Assembly (NCBI GenBank): GCA_946480715.1
Contig: CAMLKK010000036.1
Span: 1-24,602, forward strand
Direction of reading: 5' to 3'
DNA length: 24,602 nt
From: an uncultured Bacteriovorax sp.
GTDB lineage: Bacteria > Bdellovibrionota > Bacteriovoracia > Bacteriovoracales > Bacteriovoracaceae
A program made the position numbers and the translations under genes. Below, piece after piece: positions 5,788-13,785 of the stretch. The number at the start of each line of letters is the position of its first letter. Position 1 is the first letter of the stretch. The notes below the pieces were generated by a model. It was not told the origin of the DNA. It saw nothing but the letters and a program-made list of their open reading frames with translations, and did not search any database.

Positions 5788-7508
5788 GAAAACACTCCAA
5801 AATCCACAATGACCGAGCCTTCAGGCGAAAGTTCAATTTCAAGTTCGTTAGGGTAAGTTTGAACGATAACATTAATCTCATCGATAACTTTGTAGACAAC
5901 AAAGTTCTTCGTAAGATTCATTTTTATTTTTTTACGGTACGAAGTTGGGTTGTACAAACTCAGTCTGCGCACTTCTTCGAAGCGAAGTTCATTCGTCGAT
6001 GATGGACGAGTTCTCCAATAGAAATCGATTCCTTCAACGTTTTGAATTGGAACATGCACGATCGAGAAAGTGTCGACCAATGTTTTCCAGAAAGTCACAA
6101 AATCATTTTTGTTCATATCTTTGAAGCCTTCGCCCTCAAAGAAAACAATGCGGCCTTCGCCTAAATTGATGTTTTGAACCTGAGTTTGAAAATGAACTTT
6201 TTCAACAACAAGTGAGTTCTCGAGGAAAAAAGTTTCAAAGCGTTTTGAATATTCTTCTGATAAACCCGAACGGTTGAGGATAATTCGTCCGCCGTTCATA
6301 AATGTTTTCAAAATGAAATTAAATAATGTGCGATCTACATCATGCCCATGAAACAGGTGAATGTGTTCTTGGTATGGTGTTTTATTTTCATGCAACTTTA
6401 GAGTGTCGTTGCTGATAATCTTGTAGCTCCAACCGAAATTATTTTTCAGGTATCCCCAAAGATTAAGATCGTTCCAGCTCTGGAAAAGTGAACTTACTCC
6501 ATCGATTTTTTCATAAACTTTGAAAAATGAAAGCGGCATGAAAACAGAAATGTCTTCGTGTTCGTAAGCGGCACTTGCAAGTCTTGCTGGTAAATATGAA
6601 TTGGCGACGAGATCATTTAGTTCGCGATTAAGTACACCCTTCTTTAAATTATGAGAGATGAGAACCGACGAAGGAATGAGATCTTTTGCCAATGATTCAA
6701 ATAATTCTTGTGAATAATCGATTGTCGTCACTGTTCCAGAAAGTCTTTTTAAAAAGTTTTCTGTAGAAGCACCGAGGAAAGCTACTTCGAGACTGCCTTC
6801 ATAGTTGTTGCCGATACAATCGCGAGCATTCGTTTCGTAGAGATCTTGAATTTTTTTGCTGAATTCGAACGCGTGCTGTTTTTCTTCGATGGGAGAAAGC
6901 ACTTGCTCTGGAGTTTTTTTCGTTTGCAGGTAGCGCGTGAACGCCTGATCAAACGTTGGCCCCGTGTCTTCCATAAAACTTCGGAAACGTCCTTCGCAGA
7001 AATACCCTGAGCGAATTCCCCACACGTCTGAAGCAATTCGATTGGTCGCAAAGTACGAACCTAGTTTTTTTACAAAACGCTCGAAGGCTTCAAAGACTCT
7101 TGTATCGAAAAAAGAAAATATTTTTATTAAATGGTCGTCAGCGTCAATTACCCCGTAGGCCATCTGTTCTGAGTTTAGAGAAAGGCTTCTGGCCAGAAGA
7201 TGCGGCATTCCTCCGTTCGGAAGAAACGGTGCCGGTGTCAGTGGTAAAAAGAAAGTCACTTGTTTACCCACTTCCTGGGCAATTTCGACTAATTTTTTGA
7301 GATTTGTCTCTGGACGATGATCATCGAAATCGAACTGATCACCCGTTTCCGAGTGAAAAGACCAGTTGATGGGAATGATTATTCGAGTGCCAGGAAACTC
7401 CTGCAGCTTTGTTTTCCACAACGAGGCAGACGTTTTCCAATAAAAAAACCAATTTTCGCCCGGGAAAACAGTATCGAGATCGCGGGGTACTGGGGTGGTA
7501 AGAGTCAC
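5784..7508 (-). CDS. Large protein with probable GH42/GH35-like TIM-barrel N-terminal domain
   Basis: A 574-aa protein without a clear signal peptide. The first about 190 residues resemble the TIM barrel of GH42/GH35-type glycosidases: PINWSFHSETGDQFDFDDHR, then LVEIAQEVGKQVTFFLPLTPAP, as in the strand-helix pattern following a substrate-facing Trp. The canonical acid/base Glu-containing motif of those families is not obvious (the matching region reads SDVWGIRSGYFCEG), so activity and substrate are uncertain. The middle has strand-loop patterns compatible with a trimerisation-type domain of GH42, and the last 70 residues look like a small beta-sandwich. The start is put at GTG 7508 because GAGG lies 8 bases upstream; GTG at 7517 overlaps that site. 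It overlaps the 142-aa gene by 4 bases. The fold assignment is by eye. Confidence 0.55.
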   Translation of the reverse strand: MTLTTPVPRDLDTVFPGENWFFYWKTSASLWKTKLQEFPGTRIIIPINWSFHSETGDQFDFDDHRPETNLKKLVEIAQEVGKQVTFFLPLTPAPFLPNGGMPHLLARSLSLNSEQMAYGVIDADDHLIKIFSFFDTRVFEAFERFVKKLGSYFATNRIASDVWGIRSGYFCEGRFRSFMEDTGPTFDQAFTRYLQTKKTPEQVLSPIEEKQHAFEFSKKIQDLYETNARDCIGNNYEGSLEVAFLGASTENFLKRLSGTVTTIDYSQELFESLAKDLIPSSVLISHNLKKGVLNRELNDLVANSYLPARLASAAYEHEDISVFMPLSFFKVYEKIDGVSSLFQSWNDLNLWGYLKNNFGWSYKIISNDTLKLHENKTPYQEHIHLFHGHDVDRTLFNFILKTFMNGGRIILNRSGLSEEYSKRFETFFLENSLVVEKVHFQTQVQNINLGEGRIVFFEGEGFKDMNKNDFVTFWKTLVDTFSIVHVPIQNVEGIDFYWRTRPSSTNELRFEEVRRLSLYNPTSYRKKIKMNLTKNFVVYKVIDEINVIVQTYPNELEIELSPEGSVIVDFGVFS

Positions 7509-7516
7509 TAGTAACA

Positions 7517-7520
7517 CCTC
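7517..7520 (-). promoter_or_regulatory. Shine-Dalgarno deciding the start at 7508
   Basis: Minus-strand GAGG lies 8 bases before the GTG at 7508-7506. The alternative in-frame GTG at 7517 starts inside this site and has no SD of its own. Confidence 0.5.
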
Positions 7521-7557
7521 ATGTCTTATCGTGATTGCAATCTTCTGCTAAACTCAC

Positions 7558-7585
7558 GTGACTTAAATTACTAGGAAATTATAAG
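7558..7585 (+). promoter_or_regulatory. Candidate promoter for the acyl-CoA dehydrogenase/pgi/dgcB run
   Basis: GTGACT (7558-7563) and TATAAG (7580-7585) are spaced by 16 bases and lie 21 bases before the ATG at 7607. A perfect 10-base palindrome, GATTGCAATC (7533-7542), lies just upstream and could be an operator. Sequence match only. Confidence 0.4.
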
Positions 7586-7606
7586 CTCCAAAAAGGTGGT
7601 AATGCA

Positions 7607-8746
7607 ATGTGGTTTTTCACCCAAGAAGAAAAAGATCTGCAAAAAATTTGTCGCGATTTTGCACAGAAAGAATTAGCGCCTGTTGCTGAGAAACACGATC
7701 ATGATGAAACATTCAACATGAATGCTTTCAAAAAAATGGGAGAGCTCGGTGTTTTAGGAATCACTGCTGATCCAAAATACGGCGGAGCTGGAATGGGTGC
7801 ACTCGCTGCCACAATCGTGATGGAAGAGTTCGGTAAGGCATGTGCAGGATCGACGCTTTCATATCTCGCACATTCAATTTTGTGTGTGAACAATATTCAA
7901 AACAATGGTTCTGAAGAACAAAAGATGAAATATCTTCCGAAGCTTATCACTGGTGAGCATGTTGGATGTATGGGGATGAGTGAACCTGAGTATGGTTCAG
8001 ACGCTGTTGGTATTCAAACCAAAGCGAAAAAAGATGGCGACGGTTATGTTCTTAACGGAACAAAAATGTGGATCACGAACGCTCAGTATGCTGACGTGGC
8101 CTACGTTTACACGCGCACAGGTGAAGAAAGAAAAAATCTTTCAACATTCATCGTGGAAAAAGGAACTCCAGGATTCTCTGTTGGTAAACCTATCCACAAA
8201 ATGGGGATGCGCTCTTCTCCAACGGGTGAGCTTGTTTTCGAAAACGCGCGAGTTGGAAAATCTCAACTTGTGGGTAACGAAGGCGAATCGATTTATCACA
8301 TGATGAAGAACCTCGATATCGAGCGTATTACAATTTCTGGAATCTCGTTAGGTATTGCTCAAGCGTGTGTTGATCAATGTATTAAATACGCCGGCGAGAG
8401 AAAACAATTCGGCAAGCACATCGGAAATTACCAGCTCATTCAAAAAATGATTGCAGAGATGGCGACTGAAACAGAAATGATGAGAGCGTTCCTCTACAAC
8501 ACAGCAAAACAATATGACGATGGTGTGAAAGGTCCAAGTGTTGCGGCGATGGTAAAACTCGCTCTTCCAAAAATGGCGACAAAAATTGCTCTCGATGCAA
8601 TTCAGCTTCACGGTGGATACGGTTACTCTCGCGAGTTCCCGCTTGAGCGCATGATGAGAGATAACAAACTCAACGAAATCGGCGCTGGAACAAACGAAGT
8701 TATGATCATGATTATCGCTAAGAATTTATTGAAGGAAATGCGCTAG
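7607..8746 (+). CDS. Isovaleryl-CoA-dehydrogenase-like acyl-CoA dehydrogenase
   Basis: A 379-aa FAD-dependent acyl-CoA dehydrogenase oxidising an acyl-CoA to the 2-enoyl-CoA and passing electrons to ETF. FAD/substrate motifs are present: MGMSEPEYGSDAVG (about 122-135) and MWITNAQ (154-160). The C-terminal position where most family members carry the base (YEGT) reads EIGAGTNEV, with Ala instead of Glu. In isovaleryl-CoA dehydrogenases the base is moved to a DLER segment, and this protein has LDIERITISG with Glu 239 at that place. It therefore most resembles the IVD/LiuA subgroup of leucine breakdown, although no other liu genes are in the window. A strong SD (AAGGTGG) precedes the ATG. Its stop overlaps the next start by one base. 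Confidence 0.9.
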   Translation: MWFFTQEEKDLQKICRDFAQKELAPVAEKHDHDETFNMNAFKKMGELGVLGITADPKYGGAGMGALAATIVMEEFGKACAGSTLSYLAHSILCVNNIQNNGSEEQKMKYLPKLITGEHVGCMGMSEPEYGSDAVGIQTKAKKDGDGYVLNGTKMWITNAQYADVAYVYTRTGEERKNLSTFIVEKGTPGFSVGKPIHKMGMRSSPTGELVFENARVGKSQLVGNEGESIYHMMKNLDIERITISGISLGIAQACVDQCIKYAGERKQFGKHIGNYQLIQKMIAEMATETEMMRAFLYNTAKQYDDGVKGPSVAAMVKLALPKMATKIALDAIQLHGGYGYSREFPLERMMRDNKLNEIGAGTNEVMIMIIAKNLLKEMR

Positions 8747-9882
8747 TGAACGACTTACAAATAGAACTTAAAAATCAACTTGAAAAATTTCGTCTTGCTA
8801 AAATCGAACCGCACATGGAACACGATGATGAGACAGAAGAGTTCCGTATGGATCTTTTCAATGAACTTGGTTCATTGGGTTTCACTGGAATGACATTGCC
8901 AGAAGCTTACGGTGGAATGGGAATGACATATGAGGATTTTTCAATTGCACTTACTGAGATTGCAAAAAGTTCTGTGGCCTATGCAGTTACGATTTCAGTT
9001 TCAGCAATGGTTCAAGCGATTCTAAATGAATTTGGAAATGAAACACAGAAGAAAAAATATCTTCCTGCTTTAACTAGCGGTGAAGAAATTGGTGCTTTTT
9101 GTTTGAGTGAATCGGGTGCTGGTTCAGACGCTGCTGGATTACAAACAACAGCGAAGAAAACAGAAGGCGGATACATTTTGAATGGTTCAAAAATCTGGAT
9201 CACTTCAGGTGGAATCGCTAAAACTTATATCGTCATGGCCCGCACTGGTGCTGAAGGCGGTAAAGGTGTTTCTGCTTTCATCGTTCGTGATGGAACTCCA
9301 GGTTTTAGTTACGGAAAGAAAGAAAAGAAAATGGGATGGCGAGTGTCGCCTACTCGCGAGCTTCTATTCCACAATTGTTTTGTGCCTTCAGAAAACCTTC
9401 TTGCTCTTGAGGGGGAAGGATTTAAAATCGCCATGGCCGCTCTTGAAAAAGGTCGTTTTACAATTGGAGCGATTGCCGTTGGATGTGCTGAGCGCGCACT
9501 TGATGAAGCTGTGAAATACAGCTTAACACGTCAGCAATTTAAACAAGCTATTTTTGACTTCCAGGGCCTGCAATGGATGATGGCCGACATGGCCACTGAA
9601 ATTGAGTGCTCGCGTTTATTAGTTATGCAGTCAGCGCGTGACTACGATAACAAAACACCAAATCCAAAACTTGCCTGCATGGCCAAACTGAAAGCAACTG
9701 ATACGGCGATGAAAGTCACGACAGATGCTGTGCAAATTCTAGGCGGTGTTGGTTACACCAAAGAATATCCAGTTGAAAGATTTATGAGAGATGCTAAAGT
9801 TCTTCAGATCGTAGAAGGCACTAACCAAATTCAACGTGTGGTTATTGCCCGTCAATTGAAAAAAGAATACACAACTCACTAA
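8746..9882 (+). CDS. Acyl-CoA dehydrogenase (short/medium-chain type)
   Basis: A 378-aa FAD-dependent acyl-CoA dehydrogenase. Motifs: FCLSESGAGSDAAG for FAD/substrate binding, KIWITSGG, and the normal C-terminal catalytic base in VEGTNQIQRVV (Glu 357). Unlike the preceding gene it keeps the SCAD/MCAD-type base, so the two are related but not simple duplicates and probably act on different acyl groups. Translation starts at a GTG whose G is the last base of the previous TAG stop (8746), with AAGGAA about 8 bases upstream; coupling is likely. pgi follows after 14 bases. The substrate cannot be fixed from sequence; isobutyryl-, 2-methylbutyryl- or butyryl-CoA are reasonable guesses. Confidence 0.9.
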   Translation: MNDLQIELKNQLEKFRLAKIEPHMEHDDETEEFRMDLFNELGSLGFTGMTLPEAYGGMGMTYEDFSIALTEIAKSSVAYAVTISVSAMVQAILNEFGNETQKKKYLPALTSGEEIGAFCLSESGAGSDAAGLQTTAKKTEGGYILNGSKIWITSGGIAKTYIVMARTGAEGGKGVSAFIVRDGTPGFSYGKKEKKMGWRVSPTRELLFHNCFVPSENLLALEGEGFKIAMAALEKGRFTIGAIAVGCAERALDEAVKYSLTRQQFKQAIFDFQGLQWMMADMATEIECSRLLVMQSARDYDNKTPNPKLACMAKLKATDTAMKVTTDAVQILGGVGYTKEYPVERFMRDAKVLQIVEGTNQIQRVVIARQLKKEYTTH

Positions 9883-9896
9883 TCAAGGATGCTTCA

Positions 9897-11147
9897 ATGG
9901 GTTTAACATTCACGACATTTCCTGAGCACACGACAAACTTGGATTTGAAGAAGCTAGAAGTTTTCAAACAAATTGTTTCGGAACCAACGACGCAATTCTT
10001 TTACACATTTGAAAGAAGTGAATTGTTGATTTCAAGCAAACAACTTTTCGAAAAATATAAAAGCAGAAAAACTTTCGTTCATGTTGGTATCGGTGGATCA
10101 AGTTTAGGTCCTGAAATGTTAGTGGCCGGATTAAAAATTTCTGACTGCAAATTTATTTTCATTAACAACATTGATCCTGAAGAAATTCACGATCAATTAG
10201 AATTGATCAATCCTTCCGAATCTCTCTTCTATTTTGTATCAAAATCTGGTGGAACGGCTGAGACCCTTGCGGCCCTAGCGATCATCACCAACTTCCTTGA
10301 GAAAAAAGGAATCGTTCAATCAGATCTTAAAAATTATTTTGTGTTTGCAACTGATCCAGTGAAAAGTGAATTGCGTACAATCGCTCAACCTTTAGGCATC
10401 GAATGTCTGGAAGTTCCTAGTGATGTCGGCGGTCGTTTTTCAGTGCTTACGCCAGTTGGTTTTCTTCCCGCACTCTTTGCAGGCATCAATGTTGATGAAC
10501 TGCTAAAAGGTGCGAAGACAGCTCAACAGCAATGTTTAGCCGAGAATCAAAATAATTCTCTACTACGTGTCTGCGACTTTCTTTTAAAATTAAAAAATGA
10601 TCACAACGTTAATCAAACTGTGCTGATGCCTTATTCGTCTAAGCTGAAATATTTTTCGTTCTGGTTCACGCAATTGTGGGCGGAAAGCTTAGGAAAGAAA
10701 AAAGATAAGATGGGAAAAATTGTGAACACGGGATTCACTCCTATCGTTGGGTACGGGGCCACTGATCAACATTCGCAAATGCAACTCTTCATGGAAGGTC
10801 CAAAAGACAAATGTGTGATCATGGTTGAAGTAGAACACTTCTCGCATGATTTTAGATTAAGCACTTCTATTAAGAGCAATAACCTAGAAAAGCTATCAAG
10901 CTTTAGTCTTGCTCAATTGATGAAAGCTGAATTTTACGGAACATTAAAGGCATTACAACGTGAAGAGCGCCCAACTTTGCATGTAAAAATTGAAAAGAAT
11001 GATGCTTATCACATGGGAATGTTAATTGTATTTTTTGAATCTCTAACAGCACTTATGGGACACGAATTAATGATTGATCCTTTTGATCAACCGGGTGTGG
11101 AAGCTGGTAAGATTTACGCCTTCGAATTCCTGAAGCAGTTGAAATAA
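9897..11147 (+). CDS. pgi: Glucose-6-phosphate isomerase
   Basis: Interconverts glucose 6-phosphate and fructose 6-phosphate in glycolysis/gluconeogenesis. The 416-aa length matches the shorter bacterial PGI type (about 420-450 aa), not the 550-aa enterobacterial one. Family motifs are in order: VGIGGSSLGPE (63-73), SKSGGTAET (115-123), PROSITE-type signature DVGGRFSVLTPVG (175-187), the MEG segment with the expected catalytic Glu (FMEGPKDK), and the C-terminal signature DPFDQPGVEAGK. AAGGA lies 7 bases before the ATG, and the gene begins only 14 bases after the upstream acyl-CoA dehydrogenase, so it is probably cotranscribed with it. That is an unusual neighbour for pgi. Confidence 0.96.
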   Translation: MGLTFTTFPEHTTNLDLKKLEVFKQIVSEPTTQFFYTFERSELLISSKQLFEKYKSRKTFVHVGIGGSSLGPEMLVAGLKISDCKFIFINNIDPEEIHDQLELINPSESLFYFVSKSGGTAETLAALAIITNFLEKKGIVQSDLKNYFVFATDPVKSELRTIAQPLGIECLEVPSDVGGRFSVLTPVGFLPALFAGINVDELLKGAKTAQQQCLAENQNNSLLRVCDFLLKLKNDHNVNQTVLMPYSSKLKYFSFWFTQLWAESLGKKKDKMGKIVNTGFTPIVGYGATDQHSQMQLFMEGPKDKCVIMVEVEHFSHDFRLSTSIKSNNLEKLSSFSLAQLMKAEFYGTLKALQREERPTLHVKIEKNDAYHMGMLIVFFESLTALMGHELMIDPFDQPGVEAGKIYAFEFLKQLK

Positions 11148-11204
11148 TTCCATGTGTTGGGTAAAATTGAAGTCTAGAAAACACCTTACGAAGGATCTCG
11201 CTAA

Positions 11205-12113
11205 ATGAGTACTGATGATACAACCATTGTCTTAACGGACATACGAGCAGCATTGCAGGCTTCGGAAAAAGAAGCTCAAAAAAAGCCCGCTGCTTTATTA
11301 GTAGTCGGTGGTGATCTGAACGGTACGCTTTTTGATCTCGTTGACCAAGTTGTGGGCGTTGGTAGAAATGCCGACAATACAATCGCTCTGGAATTTAATG
11401 GTGTTTCACGCTACCACTTTAAACTTCACGCTTCGGGTGAAGGACATGTTCTTGAAGATTGTGGATCTAAAAACGGTACTTACCTCAATAACAAAAAAAT
11501 TGAAGGTCAGACGACACTTGCTCGCGCTGACATCATCAAGATTGGAAGTATTGCTTTAAAGTATCTTCCAAAAGGTGATCCTGAGCGATTAACGTACGAT
11601 AAACTTAATCTTGAAGCGAACACAGACAAACACACTGGTTGTTATAACAAAGGTTATTTCAATAACCGTATCGCACTCGAAGTGAATAAATCTAAAGTAA
11701 CAGGTGATCCTCTATCACTTATTATTTTCGATCTCGATCATTTCAAAAAATTAAACGATAACTACGGCCACGATGCTGGTGACTTTGTCTTAAAAGAAAT
11801 GGCCAACCTCATCCGCACGGGTGGGATTCGTGAACAAGATGTCTTCGCTCGCTACGGTGGTGAAGAGTTCGTTATCCTTCTTCCAAAAACAAACTTGAAG
11901 CAGTCTTTTGAGATCGCTGAACGTTTAAGAAAATTAATCGAAAACAAAGAATTTATTTACGACGGGAAACGACTTCCCGTAACCGCATCTATTGGAGTTG
12001 CAGATTACCGCCAGGGTGTAAACACAGGAACTGATCTCTTTAAGAGAGCAGATGAAGCTGTTTACAAAGCTAAGGAAGGTGGACGGAATCAAGTGCAATT
12101 CTATAGGGGCTAA
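11205..12113 (+). CDS. dgcB: FHA-GGDEF diguanylate cyclase, DgcB-like
   Basis: A 302-aa cytoplasmic protein. After an N-terminal tail comes an FHA phosphothreonine-binding domain (about 48-120) with GRNADN, SRYHFKL and GSKNGTYLNN, and then a GGDEF domain (about 140-300). The cyclase signature is intact as GGEEF (218-222), with DLDHFKKLND upstream for metal/GTP and an RxxD inhibitory site (REQD, 209-212) five residues before it, so product inhibition is expected. This is the architecture of Bdellovibrio DgcB (Bd0742), which makes c-di-GMP for prey invasion and whose FHA domain reads its own phosphorylated N-terminus. The tail here also carries threonines in a suitable context (DDTTIVLTDI, residues 4-13). 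The stop overlaps the mutL ATG by one base. Orthology to DgcB is inferred from architecture. Confidence 0.85.
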   Translation: MSTDDTTIVLTDIRAALQASEKEAQKKPAALLVVGGDLNGTLFDLVDQVVGVGRNADNTIALEFNGVSRYHFKLHASGEGHVLEDCGSKNGTYLNNKKIEGQTTLARADIIKIGSIALKYLPKGDPERLTYDKLNLEANTDKHTGCYNKGYFNNRIALEVNKSKVTGDPLSLIIFDLDHFKKLNDNYGHDAGDFVLKEMANLIRTGGIREQDVFARYGGEEFVILLPKTNLKQSFEIAERLRKLIENKEFIYDGKRLPVTASIGVADYRQGVNTGTDLFKRADEAVYKAKEGGRNQVQFYRG

Positions 12114-13783
12114 TGAATCCAATTGAAATTCTTCCCGAACATATTATCGATCAAATTAAGGCCGGTGAAGTTCTAGAACGTCCCGCTTCTTTGATCAAAG
12201 AACTCATTGAGAATTCTCTCGATGCAGGATCAACTGAAATTAATATTCACCTTGTTGAAAACGGCATGGATCTTCTTTCAATCGAAGACAACGGCCATGG
12301 AATGGATTTTAAAAATCTTCCGTACGCGTTTCTTCGTCATGCAACCAGCAAGTTGAAAAATTATGAAGATCTCTATCGTCTTCGCAGTTTTGGTTTCCGA
12401 GGTGAAGCTCTCGCCAGTGTGGCCGCTTCTTCTCGTTTAACGTGCACGACTCAACCGAAAGATCTGACGAAACAAGGTGGGAAGATCATCATAAATGGCG
12501 GTCAGACGGAATTAATAGTTCCTCAACAAGCGAGTGTTTCGGGAACTTCGATTTATATCAAAGATCTTTTTTACAATACACCTGCCCGCTTAAAATTTGT
12601 TAAATCAAAAGTAAGCGAAAAGTCTGCGCTTAAAAAAATTCTCTATTCATTTATTCTTTGTCATCCGCAGGTCACATTCACTGTAAAGTGGGATGAAAAA
12701 GAAAAAGAAATATATAAAGCTCAAGAGAACCATTACGATCGCGTGGCCCAGGTATTCTTTGGAAAAAATAAACCACATCCTCAAGCTCTCATCGAAACAA
12801 GCGAAGATTATGATCAATATTTGGTGAAGGTTTTTTTCACACCAGAGACTTACTCTACTCCGCAATATCGTCATCACTATCTTTTTGCCAACAGTCGCTA
12901 CTTTCAGGATAAATCCCTGCACGGAGCAGTTCTTCGTAATCTGGATACGTTTTGGCGTTTTGGAGAAAGCGGACATTATGTTGTTCTCATTAACACTCCT
13001 CCAGAAGAGCTCGATGTAAACGTTCATCCCAATAAAACGCAGATCAAATTCATGCGAATGGATGTCGTGTATTCACTTATGGTCACAGCTCTTAAAAAGG
13101 CCATCAAGAAGATAAACGATGAGAAAGTTGTGACAGAGCAAATTCCTATGGAAGCTCCAAACTTTTTTTCTCGCTCAGAAAATCAAAGTTTTGATCTCAT
13201 GCATTTTGCGAGTCAAGATAATGAAGAAGCAGAAGTCGTTGGTCGTCCTTTTCAATATGACATTATCAACGAATCAAACGCCAATTATATACAACTCTCT
13301 CCTCGCTTCATCATTGATCAAACGGTGAAACCGCCGCGTCTCATTGATGCTAAAAAATGTGTTTCATTTTATCTCGCCTCTGAATTCTTAGCAGTGAAAA
13401 ATTCACAAGAAGTGCCTACGCCATTACTTATAAGTGAGCCTTTCAATATTAAAGACAAAAAAATTGATCAATACTTTGAAGAGTTAAAAACTCTCGGTTT
13501 AGAATTTGATCGTCTCAATCCAGAGTTTATTGTGTTGAGAACGATTCCTCGTTTTCTTCCGAATACGTGGTCTGCAGATGCCGTTGGATGTCTCATTGAA
13601 CATTGTTTGCAGAAAAAACCTTTTGAGCAAACTTTATTAGTCGCCACATTCGAGAAATTTCTCCCTGATACTCTTTTACAGGAACTCTCACCTGCTCTTA
13701 TTGAAAAGGCACTTAAAAATTCCGATCAGAACCTAAGTTGTGAACTTGATGATGAAAAATTAGCTTCATTGTTTAAGAGTTAA
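12113..13783 (+). CDS. mutL: DNA mismatch repair protein MutL, apparently without endonuclease motif
   Basis: A 556-aa MutL that couples mismatch recognition by MutS to strand removal. The N-terminal GHKL ATPase is complete: KELIENSLDAGS with catalytic Glu 30 and Asn 34, EDNGHGM (58-64), RSFGFRGEAL (91-100), followed by a transducer domain with NVHPNKTQIKF. The C-terminal third is divergent. The DQHAxxExxxxE metal motif of nicking MutL proteins is not seen (the probable equivalent region reads LIDAKKCVSFYL), and no CPHGRP motif is found. It thus looks like an ATP-driven matchmaker of the E. coli type rather than a nicking enzyme. The ATG overlaps the dgcB stop (TAATG). miaA follows after 2 bases, a common mutL-miaA order. 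Confidence 0.93.
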   Translation: MNPIEILPEHIIDQIKAGEVLERPASLIKELIENSLDAGSTEINIHLVENGMDLLSIEDNGHGMDFKNLPYAFLRHATSKLKNYEDLYRLRSFGFRGEALASVAASSRLTCTTQPKDLTKQGGKIIINGGQTELIVPQQASVSGTSIYIKDLFYNTPARLKFVKSKVSEKSALKKILYSFILCHPQVTFTVKWDEKEKEIYKAQENHYDRVAQVFFGKNKPHPQALIETSEDYDQYLVKVFFTPETYSTPQYRHHYLFANSRYFQDKSLHGAVLRNLDTFWRFGESGHYVVLINTPPEELDVNVHPNKTQIKFMRMDVVYSLMVTALKKAIKKINDEKVVTEQIPMEAPNFFSRSENQSFDLMHFASQDNEEAEVVGRPFQYDIINESNANYIQLSPRFIIDQTVKPPRLIDAKKCVSFYLASEFLAVKNSQEVPTPLLISEPFNIKDKKIDQYFEELKTLGLEFDRLNPEFIVLRTIPRFLPNTWSADAVGCLIEHCLQKKPFEQTLLVATFEKFLPDTLLQELSPALIEKALKNSDQNLSCELDDEKLASLFKS

Positions 13784-13785
13784 TC

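Noticed and set aside
11053..11382. Minus-strand open frame across the pgi/dgcB junction
   Set aside because: It overlaps two well-supported genes and encodes no recognisable product.
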